Positions 1 through 5,961 of a stretch of DNA of 10,610 nt are shown here, piece after piece. The stretch comes from Candidatus Roizmanbacteria bacterium CG_4_10_14_0_2_um_filter_36_35 (GTDB lineage: Bacteria; Patescibacteriota; Microgenomatia; UBA1406; GWC2-37-13). The stretch's first letter is position 1; every line of letters starts with the position of its first letter. The stretch is taken from positions 1 through 10,610 of the forward strand of contig PFOE01000093.1 in NCBI GenBank assembly GCA_002792355.1. Direction: 5' to 3'. A program made the translations under genes and the position numbers. Under the pieces are notes generated by a model that was given only the letters and a program-made list of their open reading frames with translations, ran no database searches and was not told the DNA's origin.

Positions 1-1
1 G

Positions 2-85
2 TTACAATACGCTACTCCTCAGGAAATGTTAGAATTGGAGTATTCGAAATTACCATTATTAGTTAATGTTGCACTTAATCATTGA
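2..85 (+). CDS. C-terminal end of an unrecognised protein (partial)
   Basis: The frame starting at base 2 is open from the window edge for 27 codons and stops at TGA 83-85; the other two forward frames stop earlier (TAG at 30-32, TAA at 64-66). The visible tail reads LQYATPQEMLEL and ends VNVALNH. It is leucine-rich and looks like a soluble C-terminal helix. I do not recognise the family. The next gene starts 46 bp later with its own -10 box, so the two are probably separate transcription units. That this is coding is inferred only from the open frame and plausible composition. Confidence 0.45.
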   Translation, partial: LQYATPQEMLELEYSKLPLLVNVALNH

Positions 86-119
86 ATGCAGGGTTTATAA
101 CGATTTATTTTTATAAGTG

Positions 120-125
120 TATAAT
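120..125 (+). promoter_or_regulatory. -10 box of the cysteine hydrolase gene
   Basis: A perfect TATAAT, preceded by GTG, ends six bases before the ATG at 132. No good -35 is visible at the usual distance. A start about 7 nt downstream of this box would fall on the ATG itself, predicting a leaderless mRNA. There is no Shine-Dalgarno in front of the ATG. Confidence 0.6.
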
Positions 126-131
126 TTTCTT

Positions 132-620
132 ATGAAATCTGCACTTATTGTAATAGATGTTCAAAATTTCCATATTAACAGTAAAACTTCAGAATTGCCA
201 AAAAAAATTGATGAACTTATCAAAAGTCATCAATTTGATTATATATTATTTACTCAATTCATTAATAAAAAAAATTCTAATTTTGTTAAAAAACTCCAGT
301 TTAAAAAAATGTTTAATTCCCTTGACGTTGATATATATAAATCTCTCCAAAAGTATTTAAAAAATAATAATGTTTTTACAAAGACAAGTTATTCTATTTT
401 TAAATCAGATAAGTTTGTCAGATTTTTAAAAGCAAACAGAATAAAAAAATTATTCCTTTGTGGATTTGATTATGATGCTTGTGTTCTAGCTTCAGCTTTT
501 GAAGCATTTGATTTGGGTTATGACGTTAGAGTTTTAACAGATCTAACATTAAGTCATACCCATGAAAATTTTAATAAAGCTGCAAACATTATTGTTAACA
601 AAATATTCAAAAAAAACTAA
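132..620 (+). CDS. Isochorismatase-family cysteine hydrolase
   Basis: A 162-residue protein of the isochorismatase/nicotinamidase superfamily, cytosolic, with no signal peptide. The family's catalytic Asp-Lys-Cys triad is present: Asp9 in the first strand (ALIVIDVQ), Lys84 before SYSIF, and Cys117 in YDACVLASAFEAFDLGYDV, the usual nucleophile-elbow context. The protein ends soon after the core fold, so it is a minimal member. I chose the ATG at 132 over an in-frame GTG at 117 because the GTG lies before and overlaps the TATAAT at 120-125, and because family proteins begin just before the first strand. The substrate cannot be told: nicotinamide, isochorismate and other amides are all handled by relatives. 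No nicotinamidase metal-site pattern (D-x-H-x-x-H) is evident, so I would not call it PncA. The gene stands alone between two promoters. Confidence 0.85.
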   Translation: MKSALIVIDVQNFHINSKTSELPKKIDELIKSHQFDYILFTQFINKKNSNFVKKLQFKKMFNSLDVDIYKSLQKYLKNNNVFTKTSYSIFKSDKFVRFLKANRIKKLFLCGFDYDACVLASAFEAFDLGYDVRVLTDLTLSHTHENFNKAANIIVNKIFKKN

Positions 621-626
621 CATCCT

Positions 627-653
627 CACCCCCGGAGTGCCACTCCCGGTGTG
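627..653. repeat. GC-rich imperfect hairpin between genes
   Basis: Arms 627-638 and 642-653 pair around a 3-nt loop (gcc). GGAGT/ACTCC forms the tip, CC/GG and CAC/GTG lie below, with mismatches at 633/647 and 630/650. It sits 7 bp after the stop of the hydrolase gene. Its high GC content stands out in AT-rich surroundings. No U-run follows on either strand, so a classic intrinsic terminator is not supported. It could be a transcript 3'-end stabiliser or a palindromic repeat element. Confidence 0.5.
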
Positions 654-685
654 CGAGTATTAAACTTGGGAATAAAACTCTATAG

Positions 686-691
686 TATAAT
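686..691 (+). promoter_or_regulatory. -10 box of the glycosyltransferase unit
   Basis: A perfect TATAAT ends six bases before the ATG at 698, the same spacing as at the upstream hydrolase gene. No convincing -35 lies at 16-18 bp upstream. A leaderless transcript is predicted. Confidence 0.6.
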
Positions 692-697
692 ATCTTC

Positions 698-2176
698 ATG
701 ACGAAACAGATTATCAGTTCAAGATTTTTTCAAAGACTCCTTGAGATTATAGTTCCTATTGGCTCCTGGTTTTTTATTACTCTTCCTTTATGGCTTTCGC
801 CATTTCACCCGGCAATCGTCGCCTATTTCATCATTGCTTTTGACCTTTATTTTTTTTACAAATCGATTATCACCGCCTATTCGGCGGTTCTTTCTTACAG
901 CGAAATTCTTTTTCACTCAAAGATCAACTATCATAAAAAACTGGAAAAACTAAAAAATAGCTCTTTTCTCAACCACTTCGTCGTCGTCCCTAATTTTAAA
1001 GAACCTCTACATAAATTAGATTCCACCATCAACTCTTTTGTAGAGAATAACTATCCGTTTAAAAAAATTTATCTGGTCTTGGCTTTTGAAAAAAGAGAAG
1101 TCGAGGTTTTAGAAAAAGCAAAGTTTTTGACCAAAAAATATCAAGGCTTTTTTAAAGATATCTTGGTTACTTACCACCCAGACCTGCCTCATGAAGAACC
1201 AGGAAAGGCGAGCAACCAAACCTACTCAGTCAAAATCGTTGACAAATATGTAGTTAATAATCATCTAAGGAGAGAGGAAACTCTGATTACTATCTGTGAT
1301 GCTGACAGTTATCTTCCAAAAAATTATTTTTCTTATCTGTCTTTCAGCTACTTGAAAGACAAGGATAGAATCTATCATTTTTACTGGGCGCCTGTCCTTC
1401 TCTATAACAATTTTTGGAAGCTGCCTCTTTTTGTCAGAATTCAAGCGACCCTTTCTTCAATTTTACGATTAGCTTTTCTTTCTCAAAGAAATAACCTTAT
1501 CCAGGTGTCAACTTATTCGACCAGTCTTTGGCTCTTGAAAAAAGTCAACTTTTGGGATGTTGATATTATTCCCGAAGACTGGCATATTTATTTTCAAGCT
1601 TTTTTTACTTTTGGGGAAAAAGTGAAAACCATTCCTCTCTTTACGATTGTCAACGGCGATGCTGTTTATTCAGGAGCGACTCTTAAAACTTTTGCCAACC
1701 GATACGAACAGGAAAAACGCTGGGCTTGGGGAGTGAGCGACGTTGGCTATGTTCTGAAAAAATCTTTCCAAACACCTCATATTAATTTTTGGGTTAAATT
1801 GAGAAAAGTGATTTTTGTCGCTGAAACACATCTCTTTTGGCCAGTGTCGTTTTTTATCTTGACTATCAGCGCCTCAATACCGCCTCTAATCAATCCGATT
1901 TTTAAAAGAACTGTTCTTGGATTCCTTCTACCAAAATTGTCCGGTTTAATATTGACCTTGTCTATGACAATGTTAATCCTGTATATTTATTTAGACATTA
2001 AAATTCGCGCCAGAGTCAATATGAAAACACCATTTTTTAATTTACCTCTCCTCATGGTTCAATGGTATCTACTTCCCGTTGTTTCTTTCTTTTTCTCTTC
2101 CCTTCCGGCGCTCGATGCCCACACTAGAATATTATTGGGAAAAAAGTTAAAATATAAAGTGACAGAAAAAGTTTAA
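698..2176 (+). CDS. Membrane glycosyltransferase, family 2 (processive type)
   Basis: A 492-residue integral membrane protein. Two hydrophobic segments at about residues 15-60 are followed by a cytosolic GT-A domain and then several membrane helices from about residue 375 to 470. The motifs of processive GT2 enzymes (cellulose/hyaluronan synthase-like) are visible: DAD at 201-203 (the DxD that binds metal and UDP-sugar), PED at 292-294 in place of the common TED (general base), and QEKRW at 338-342 (QxxRW, acceptor/product binding). It should add sugars from a nucleotide-sugar donor to a lipid or growing glycan at the inner face of the membrane; donor and product cannot be read from sequence. 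The ATG at 698 follows the -10 box directly. The next gene begins 11 bp after its stop, so the two are probably co-transcribed and may work on one cell-surface glycan. Confidence 0.82.
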   Translation: MTKQIISSRFFQRLLEIIVPIGSWFFITLPLWLSPFHPAIVAYFIIAFDLYFFYKSIITAYSAVLSYSEILFHSKINYHKKLEKLKNSSFLNHFVVVPNFKEPLHKLDSTINSFVENNYPFKKIYLVLAFEKREVEVLEKAKFLTKKYQGFFKDILVTYHPDLPHEEPGKASNQTYSVKIVDKYVVNNHLRREETLITICDADSYLPKNYFSYLSFSYLKDKDRIYHFYWAPVLLYNNFWKLPLFVRIQATLSSILRLAFLSQRNNLIQVSTYSTSLWLLKKVNFWDVDIIPEDWHIYFQAFFTFGEKVKTIPLFTIVNGDAVYSGATLKTFANRYEQEKRWAWGVSDVGYVLKKSFQTPHINFWVKLRKVIFVAETHLFWPVSFFILTISASIPPLINPIFKRTVLGFLLPKLSGLILTLSMTMLILYIYLDIKIRARVNMKTPFFNLPLLMVQWYLLPVVSFFFSSLPALDAHTRILLGKKLKYKVTEKV

Positions 2177-2187
2177 CAGACCCAACT

Positions 2188-3510
2188 ATGTTTACTTGGC
2201 TTTTTACTAAAACTCCGCTAACGTTTCTCGTCCAGAGTCTTTGGCGGGACGAAGCTTTCTCTTATTTCTTGGCTAAAAAAAATATCCTGGAAATTCTTAT
2301 TCTTTCAGCAAAAGACTTTAGCCCGCCTTTATATCATTTAATTCTCCACTTTTGGATCAAAATCTTTGGCGGCTCGGAAATCGCCTTAAGAAGTCTTTCG
2401 ATTGTTTTTTTCTGGGCCACTATTTATGTTGTTTTTCTCTTTTTAAACGATATTTTCAAACTGAAACTAAAAAAATCCTTTTTTTACCTTTTGCTTTTTA
2501 TTATTAATCCCCTATTAACTTATTATGCTTTTGAGGTGCGAATGTATTCGTTGTTTGCTTTTTTATCAACTCTCTCCTTTTATACTCTTTTCAAAAAAAA
2601 TTCTACTCTTTATATTTTATCTTCCATCCTCGGTTTATATACTCATTATTTTATGATCTTTGTCATTATTGGACAGTTTTTATTCTTGACTATTAATAGA
2701 AAAAAAAGTTTTTCTTTTCCATTATTGTCATTTTATTGGCCAATCATCGCCTTTGTTCCCTGGATTTTGTTGGTTGTTTTTAACGGAAATCTACCAGGTT
2801 CTTTCTGGATTAATAAACCATCTTTTCAATCTGTCTTCGGTTTTTTAGGAATCATTTATACCGGCAACGAGTCGTCATTTTATGTCAATAATTTTCTCGT
2901 AAACAAAATTAATACTAATATTTTCTTTCTGACAGTTGTTTTAGTAATAATCTTGATTTACGGTTATTTTTATCATAAAAAACTCTTAAAGAAAGAGCGG
3001 TTGATTTTTCAATTTGTTCTTATCTGGGGATTAATAATTCCCGTAACGGTTGGTGTTTTATCATTTATTAAACCTGTTTATTTTCCTCGTTATCTTATCT
3101 TTGCTACAATTGGTTTCCTTTTTACAGTGATTTTTATCATAGAAAAATTACCAACTTTACCACGGATTCTACTAATAATAGTTTTATTTATTCTTACTGT
3201 TAACTATCAACGTTTAGAAATAGAGTATAAAAAAAAGGCTGATATGAGAACGGTGTTGGCAGAAATCAAGGCGATTGCCAAAGAAAACGACTCGGTTTAT
3301 GTATCAAGCGAGCTTGATTTTTTCACCGCTCAATATTATTTTGAAGAAAATAAAGTATATATTTGGGGTAAGAGCTATAATGAAATCCCCAATTATGTTG
3401 GTAAAGTCTTAATTCCTAAGGAAAAAATCGCCTCTACCTTGCCATTTTATCCAAAAAAAGCTTACGTTCTCTCTCCTGACGGACAATACTCTATCCAAGC
3501 GATGTATTAA
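2188..3510 (+). CDS. GT39/PMT-like membrane glycosyltransferase
   Basis: A 440-residue multi-spanning protein resembling the dolichyl-phosphate-mannose protein mannosyltransferase / ArnT class. The defining early luminal motif is present: WRDEAFS at 19-25, where the Asp-Glu pair (21-22) is the catalytic or metal-binding site in PMT-type enzymes. It is followed by SPPLYHLILHFW and SEIALRSLS, typical of the family's second loop. About ten hydrophobic helices fill residues 35-340. The last ~90 residues are hydrophilic and probably extracytoplasmic. These enzymes transfer sugars from polyprenyl-phosphate donors on the outer face of the membrane. The first helix before the catalytic motif is short (about 17 residues), but an earlier start is ruled out by in-frame stops at 2125 and 2155. 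There is no Shine-Dalgarno; it probably depends on coupling with the gene upstream. The acceptor is unknown. Confidence 0.78.
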   Translation: MFTWLFTKTPLTFLVQSLWRDEAFSYFLAKKNILEILILSAKDFSPPLYHLILHFWIKIFGGSEIALRSLSIVFFWATIYVVFLFLNDIFKLKLKKSFFYLLLFIINPLLTYYAFEVRMYSLFAFLSTLSFYTLFKKNSTLYILSSILGLYTHYFMIFVIIGQFLFLTINRKKSFSFPLLSFYWPIIAFVPWILLVVFNGNLPGSFWINKPSFQSVFGFLGIIYTGNESSFYVNNFLVNKINTNIFFLTVVLVIILIYGYFYHKKLLKKERLIFQFVLIWGLIIPVTVGVLSFIKPVYFPRYLIFATIGFLFTVIFIIEKLPTLPRILLIIVLFILTVNYQRLEIEYKKKADMRTVLAEIKAIAKENDSVYVSSELDFFTAQYYFEENKVYIWGKSYNEIPNYVGKVLIPKEKIASTLPFYPKKAYVLSPDGQYSIQAMY

Positions 3511-3519
3511 TGTTATAAT
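3511..3519 (+). promoter_or_regulatory. Extended -10 promoter of the riboflavin operon
   Basis: TGT directly before a perfect TATAAT (3514-3519) gives an extended -10 element, starting right after the previous stop codon. A transcript start near 3526 would coincide with the first base-paired strand of the riboswitch. No -35 hexamer is apparent, as expected for an extended -10 promoter. Confidence 0.7.
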
Positions 3520-3525
3520 TAACTA

Positions 3526-3672
3526 TTCTTTCGGGGTTTAGTGTGTGAATCACAATCGGATGTTAAACTCATCGAGTCCGTCTAAGACGGGCACGACCAG
3601 GCGCAATTCCTGGAGCGACCGTTAACCCTGTACCCAACGTAGTATCAGGGTAAGTCGGGAAGAAAGAAAGAA
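3526..3672 (+). promoter_or_regulatory. FMN riboswitch (RFN element)
   Basis: The leader keeps the conserved pieces of the RFN aptamer in order. TTTCGGGG (3529-3536) lies at the 5' end. GTG...GAATCAC and ATCGGATGTTAAAC stand for the first hairpin and its joining region. CCGTCT/AGACGG (3578-3590) forms a hairpin. GACCAGGCGCAATTCCTGGAG (3595-3615) and CGACCGTTA match the strongly conserved GACC..GGTG.AATTCC..AGCCGACNGT region. ACCCTG/CAGGGT closes the last arm, and GTCGGGAAGAAAGAAAG is the 3' conserved end. The P1 stem can form between TTCTTTC (3526-3532) and GAAAGAA (3662-3672 region). RFN elements bind FMN and repress flavin synthesis or uptake genes, which fits the ECF importer and riboflavin kinase immediately downstream. 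Some conserved positions deviate (for example GGATGTT for the usual GGCGGT), so FMN affinity may differ. Confidence 0.9.
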
Positions 3673-3686
3673 GAGCGTTATTAATT

Positions 3687-3708
3687 TACCCCGAAAGGGG
3701 TATTTTTT
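3687..3708 (+). terminator. Riboswitch expression platform: terminator / SD-sequestering hairpin
   Basis: TACCCC (3687-3692) pairs with GGGGTA (3697-3702) around a GAAA tetraloop, followed at once by six T (3703-3708) and then the ATG at 3709. The 3' arm AAGGGG is also a good Shine-Dalgarno 8 nt from that ATG, so the same hairpin could stop transcription or hide the ribosome site. The 5' arm plus loop (3688-3696, accccgaaa) is perfectly complementary over 9 bases to 3529-3537 in the aptamer's 5' end, giving a competing antiterminator. The six-pair stem is short for a terminator. Confidence 0.78.
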
Positions 3709-4278
3709 ATGAGTAATAAAAAATTTTCCGTCAGGCAATTGGCGATTGCCGCCGGTCTCTCCGCTTTCTCAGCGGTTGTACAGTTAATTCATATTGGTTA
3801 TCAGTCGCCCCAGTTTGGTATGTGGATCGATATCGTTGCTGTTACTTGGATCATGGCTTTTTTTTTATTCGGATTAAGAAGCTCTATTCTTGTTTCTTTA
3901 GTCGGTGCTTTAGTAATCACTTTATTTGCTCCTGATACTTGGCTTGGGGCCAGTATGAAATGGGTAGCCAGTATGCCTATGTGGTTATCTTTGGCTGTCT
4001 GGATCTTAATCCTAAAAAAATCTCCAAATCTTTATCGTCAGCCAAAACACCTCATTTTACCTATTTTAATTGGCCTTATTATCCGCTGTCTACTTATTCT
4101 TCCTTTAAATTATTACTATGCGATACCGATCTGGACTGGATTAACTACCGCAAAAGCGATGGCAATTATTCCTTGGTATATAATCGTTCTTTTTAACACA
4201 ATTCAAGGGATAATTGATGTTGTTGCTGCCTGGATATTAGTATTCAAATTCAAACTTAAACGATTTGCTAAACATTAA
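3709..4278 (+). CDS. ribU: ECF transporter S component, riboflavin (RibU-like)
   Basis: A 189-residue protein with about six hydrophobic segments, the size and profile of an energy-coupling-factor substrate-binding S component. The C-terminal part, NYYYAIPIW...IPWYIIVLFNTIQGIIDVVAAWIL, resembles the RibU pattern (an asparagine-tyrosine stretch, then IPFNxxKGI and a last helix). In the membrane it would bind riboflavin and toggle in the EcfA/EcfT module encoded next. Specificity rests mainly on context: an FMN riboswitch directly upstream and a riboflavin kinase in the same operon. Sequence similarity alone would only support 'ECF S component'. The start is fixed by the SD-like AAAGGGG 8 nt upstream. 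EcfA starts 2 bp after its stop. Confidence 0.8.
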   Translation: MSNKKFSVRQLAIAAGLSAFSAVVQLIHIGYQSPQFGMWIDIVAVTWIMAFFLFGLRSSILVSLVGALVITLFAPDTWLGASMKWVASMPMWLSLAVWILILKKSPNLYRQPKHLILPILIGLIIRCLLILPLNYYYAIPIWTGLTTAKAMAIIPWYIIVLFNTIQGIIDVVAAWILVFKFKLKRFAKH

Positions 4279-4280
4279 CT

Positions 4281-5024
4281 ATGAAAAACGGTATTCTTTT
4301 TGATAAAGTATCTTTTTCTTATGAAAAAGGTTCGCGTCAATTGACAAATATCAACATTCAAATTAATAAAGGGGCCTTTTTAGGCATTACTGGAGTTAAC
4401 GGTAGCGGCAAAACCACTTTTACTTTGTTAATGAATGGCCTTATCCCCCAACAGATTAAAGGCAGCTTTAAAGGCAATGTCTATATTGATGGAATCAATA
4501 GTAGAGAGAAACCTGTTTCTTATTTTGCCAAATCAGTCGGCTTAGTCTTTCAAAATCCTGACTTTATGCTTTTTAATCTAACCGTAAAAGAAGAGATTGA
4601 GTTTGGACTGAAGAATTTACAATTGGAAAAACATAAGGAAAGAATCAGCAAGGCTTTAAAAACTATCAGTATGGCTGGATATGAAAGACGCGATCCGCAA
4701 ACTTTGTCTTTGGGCCAAAAACAAAAAATCTGTCTGGCGGCCGTCTTGGCTCAAGATCCAGATTATATTGTCCTTGACGAGCCAACTGCCATGCTTGATT
4801 ATAGAAGCGCTGTCAATTTATATAAACTATTGCAATCTCTGAACGAACAAGGGAAAACTATTATCATCGTCGAGCATGATACTGATTTCCTCAATGAATA
4901 TACTGATCAAGTGATTGTCTTAAACCAAGGTCGAATCGCTCTAAAAGGAAAAACTAAAACTATTTTTTCCGATACAAAAAAATTAGAAAAGATTGGAATA
5001 AAAATTCCCCGTCTCAAACCATGA
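4281..5024 (+). CDS. ecfA: ECF transporter ATPase (EcfA)
   Basis: A 247-residue cytosolic ABC ATPase with every motif in place: Walker A GVNGSGKT (38-45), Q-loop FQNPD (Gln91), signature LSLGQ (142-146), Walker B YIVLDE (162-167), D-loop and switch His199 in IVEHD. FQNPD after the Q-loop strand is typical of the EcfA/CbiO group. It would drive riboflavin uptake by ATP hydrolysis, coupling through EcfT. Group II ECF systems normally encode two ATPases (EcfA1 and EcfA2); only one is in this operon, so it may act as a homodimer, as in group I systems such as BioM or CbiO, or pair with a protein encoded elsewhere. Its TGA overlaps the next gene's start (ATGA, 5021-5024), implying translational coupling. 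Confidence 0.9.
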   Translation: MKNGILFDKVSFSYEKGSRQLTNINIQINKGAFLGITGVNGSGKTTFTLLMNGLIPQQIKGSFKGNVYIDGINSREKPVSYFAKSVGLVFQNPDFMLFNLTVKEEIEFGLKNLQLEKHKERISKALKTISMAGYERRDPQTLSLGQKQKICLAAVLAQDPDYIVLDEPTAMLDYRSAVNLYKLLQSLNEQGKTIIIVEHDTDFLNEYTDQVIVLNQGRIALKGKTKTIFSDTKKLEKIGIKIPRLKP

Positions 5025-5581
5025 AAAATTTTTTTGCCAGTTTAAAAATTATTTTTTTAATTACTTTCACGATAGCAACACTTAATATAAAAAATTATTT
5101 GTTTTTAACTAGATTATTATTTATATTGTTTATTTTTTTATGGTTGACTCCTTCAAGAAAATTGGTTTTTAGCAGATTAAAAATTCTATTGCCGGTCGCC
5201 ATCATGATATTTGTCCTACAGATAATTTTCAATCAATCGCAATCTCTTATCTGGCGGATAGAGTTTGCTTATTTTGTTTTCATTAGAATCGCTATAGTCA
5301 GTCTGGCTGTTTTATTTTTTATGACAGTCGTCTCGACGTCTGAAATAATCTTGGCTTTTTGGTTTCTTCCTAAAAACATTAAGCTTGTGTTAACGATGAC
5401 ATTTTATTTTATTCCGACAATTTTTAAGGAAACCGGGCAAATAATTCTGGTACAAAAATCAAGAGGTCTAAAAACTTTCAGTTGGAATATCGCTCCCTTA
5501 ATCGTTCCTCTTCTTCATCGAATTTTTATTAGAGCGGAAGCTTTATCGTTAGCAATTATTTCCCGTGGCTATGAAGAATAA
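5021..5581 (+). CDS. ecfT: ECF transporter transmembrane component (EcfT), short form
   Basis: A 186-residue membrane protein of the EcfT/CbiQ/BioN family. Hydrophobic helices fill residues 5-60 and 70-135. They are followed by the two ATPase-coupling motifs of the family: QKSRGLK at about 145-151 and, after PLIVPLLHRIFIRAEALSLA, the second motif SRGYEE at the very end. In longer EcfT proteins (around 260 residues) sequence continues past the second RG motif into at least one more helix; here the protein stops right after it. This may be a natural minimal form rather than a break, because the next gene starts inside this tail and is intact. It should link the S component to the ATPase. It overlaps EcfA by 4 bp and the kinase gene by 11-17 bp. 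Confidence 0.82.
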   Translation: MKNFFASLKIIFLITFTIATLNIKNYLFLTRLLFILFIFLWLTPSRKLVFSRLKILLPVAIMIFVLQIIFNQSQSLIWRIEFAYFVFIRIAIVSLAVLFFMTVVSTSEIILAFWFLPKNIKLVLTMTFYFIPTIFKETGQIILVQKSRGLKTFSWNIAPLIVPLLHRIFIRAEALSLAIISRGYEE

Positions 5582-5945
5582 GAGAGATTTTTGGTATCAA
5601 GACAAAATCGTACATGGCGGCGGCGGCGGAAGAACAATTGGTTTTCCGACGATCAATTTAAACCAAAAGCCATTTATCAATCATCTCAAAGAAGGTGTTT
5701 ATTCTGCCAAAGTAAAATATCTGAGTAAAGTTTATTTGGGAACTTTGTACTTCGGACCAAGACTTATTAATAAAGAAACCAAGCCAATCTTAGAAATACA
5801 TATATTGGATTTTGACAAAGATATTTATGGCGAAACCGTTGAGTTTAAAATCGGCCAATATATTAGGGAGGTTAAAAAGTTTGAAAGTTTAGAAAGTTTG
5901 AAAAGACAGATAAAAAAAGATGTTGAAAAAATCAGATCTCTTTGA
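5571..5945 (+). CDS. Stand-alone riboflavin kinase (flavokinase domain)
   Basis: A 124-residue protein equal to the C-terminal flavokinase half of bacterial RibF. It phosphorylates riboflavin to FMN with ATP. Visible signatures are the nucleotide-binding loop HGGGGGRTIGFPTIN (15-29, with PTIN as the PTAN motif that binds Mg-ATP), EGVYSAKV, the catalytic-type Glu75 in KPILEIHILDF, IYGETVEF, and a C-terminal helix with FESLESLKRQIKKDV. The N-terminal FMN adenylyltransferase domain of bifunctional RibF (about 310 residues) is absent, so this gene alone yields FMN, not FAD. The usual GDGRG loop is replaced by five glycines encoded by a GGC-rich run (5616-5630). A GTG at 5565 could serve as an alternative start and adds two residues. 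Its position as last gene of the operon, overlapping EcfT, implies uptake coupled to phosphorylation (metabolic trapping). Confidence 0.92.
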   Translation: MKNKRDFWYQDKIVHGGGGGRTIGFPTINLNQKPFINHLKEGVYSAKVKYLSKVYLGTLYFGPRLINKETKPILEIHILDFDKDIYGETVEFKIGQYIREVKKFESLESLKRQIKKDVEKIRSL

Positions 5946-5961
5946 GAATTTCTCAACACTA

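Noticed and set aside
3529..3672. Cobalamin or THF riboswitch for the ECF operon.
   Set aside because: The conserved AATTCC...AGCGACCGT and GTCGGGA...AGAAAG blocks match the RFN consensus, and the operon ends in a riboflavin kinase.
3939..4196. Forward open frame inside the S-component gene.
   Set aside because: It is an out-of-frame shadow of ribU and shows no recognisable motif.
5930..5960. Terminator between the converging kinase and anchored-protein genes (GAGAATTTCTC).
   Set aside because: The palindrome leaves too short a loop, has few GC pairs and no T-run.
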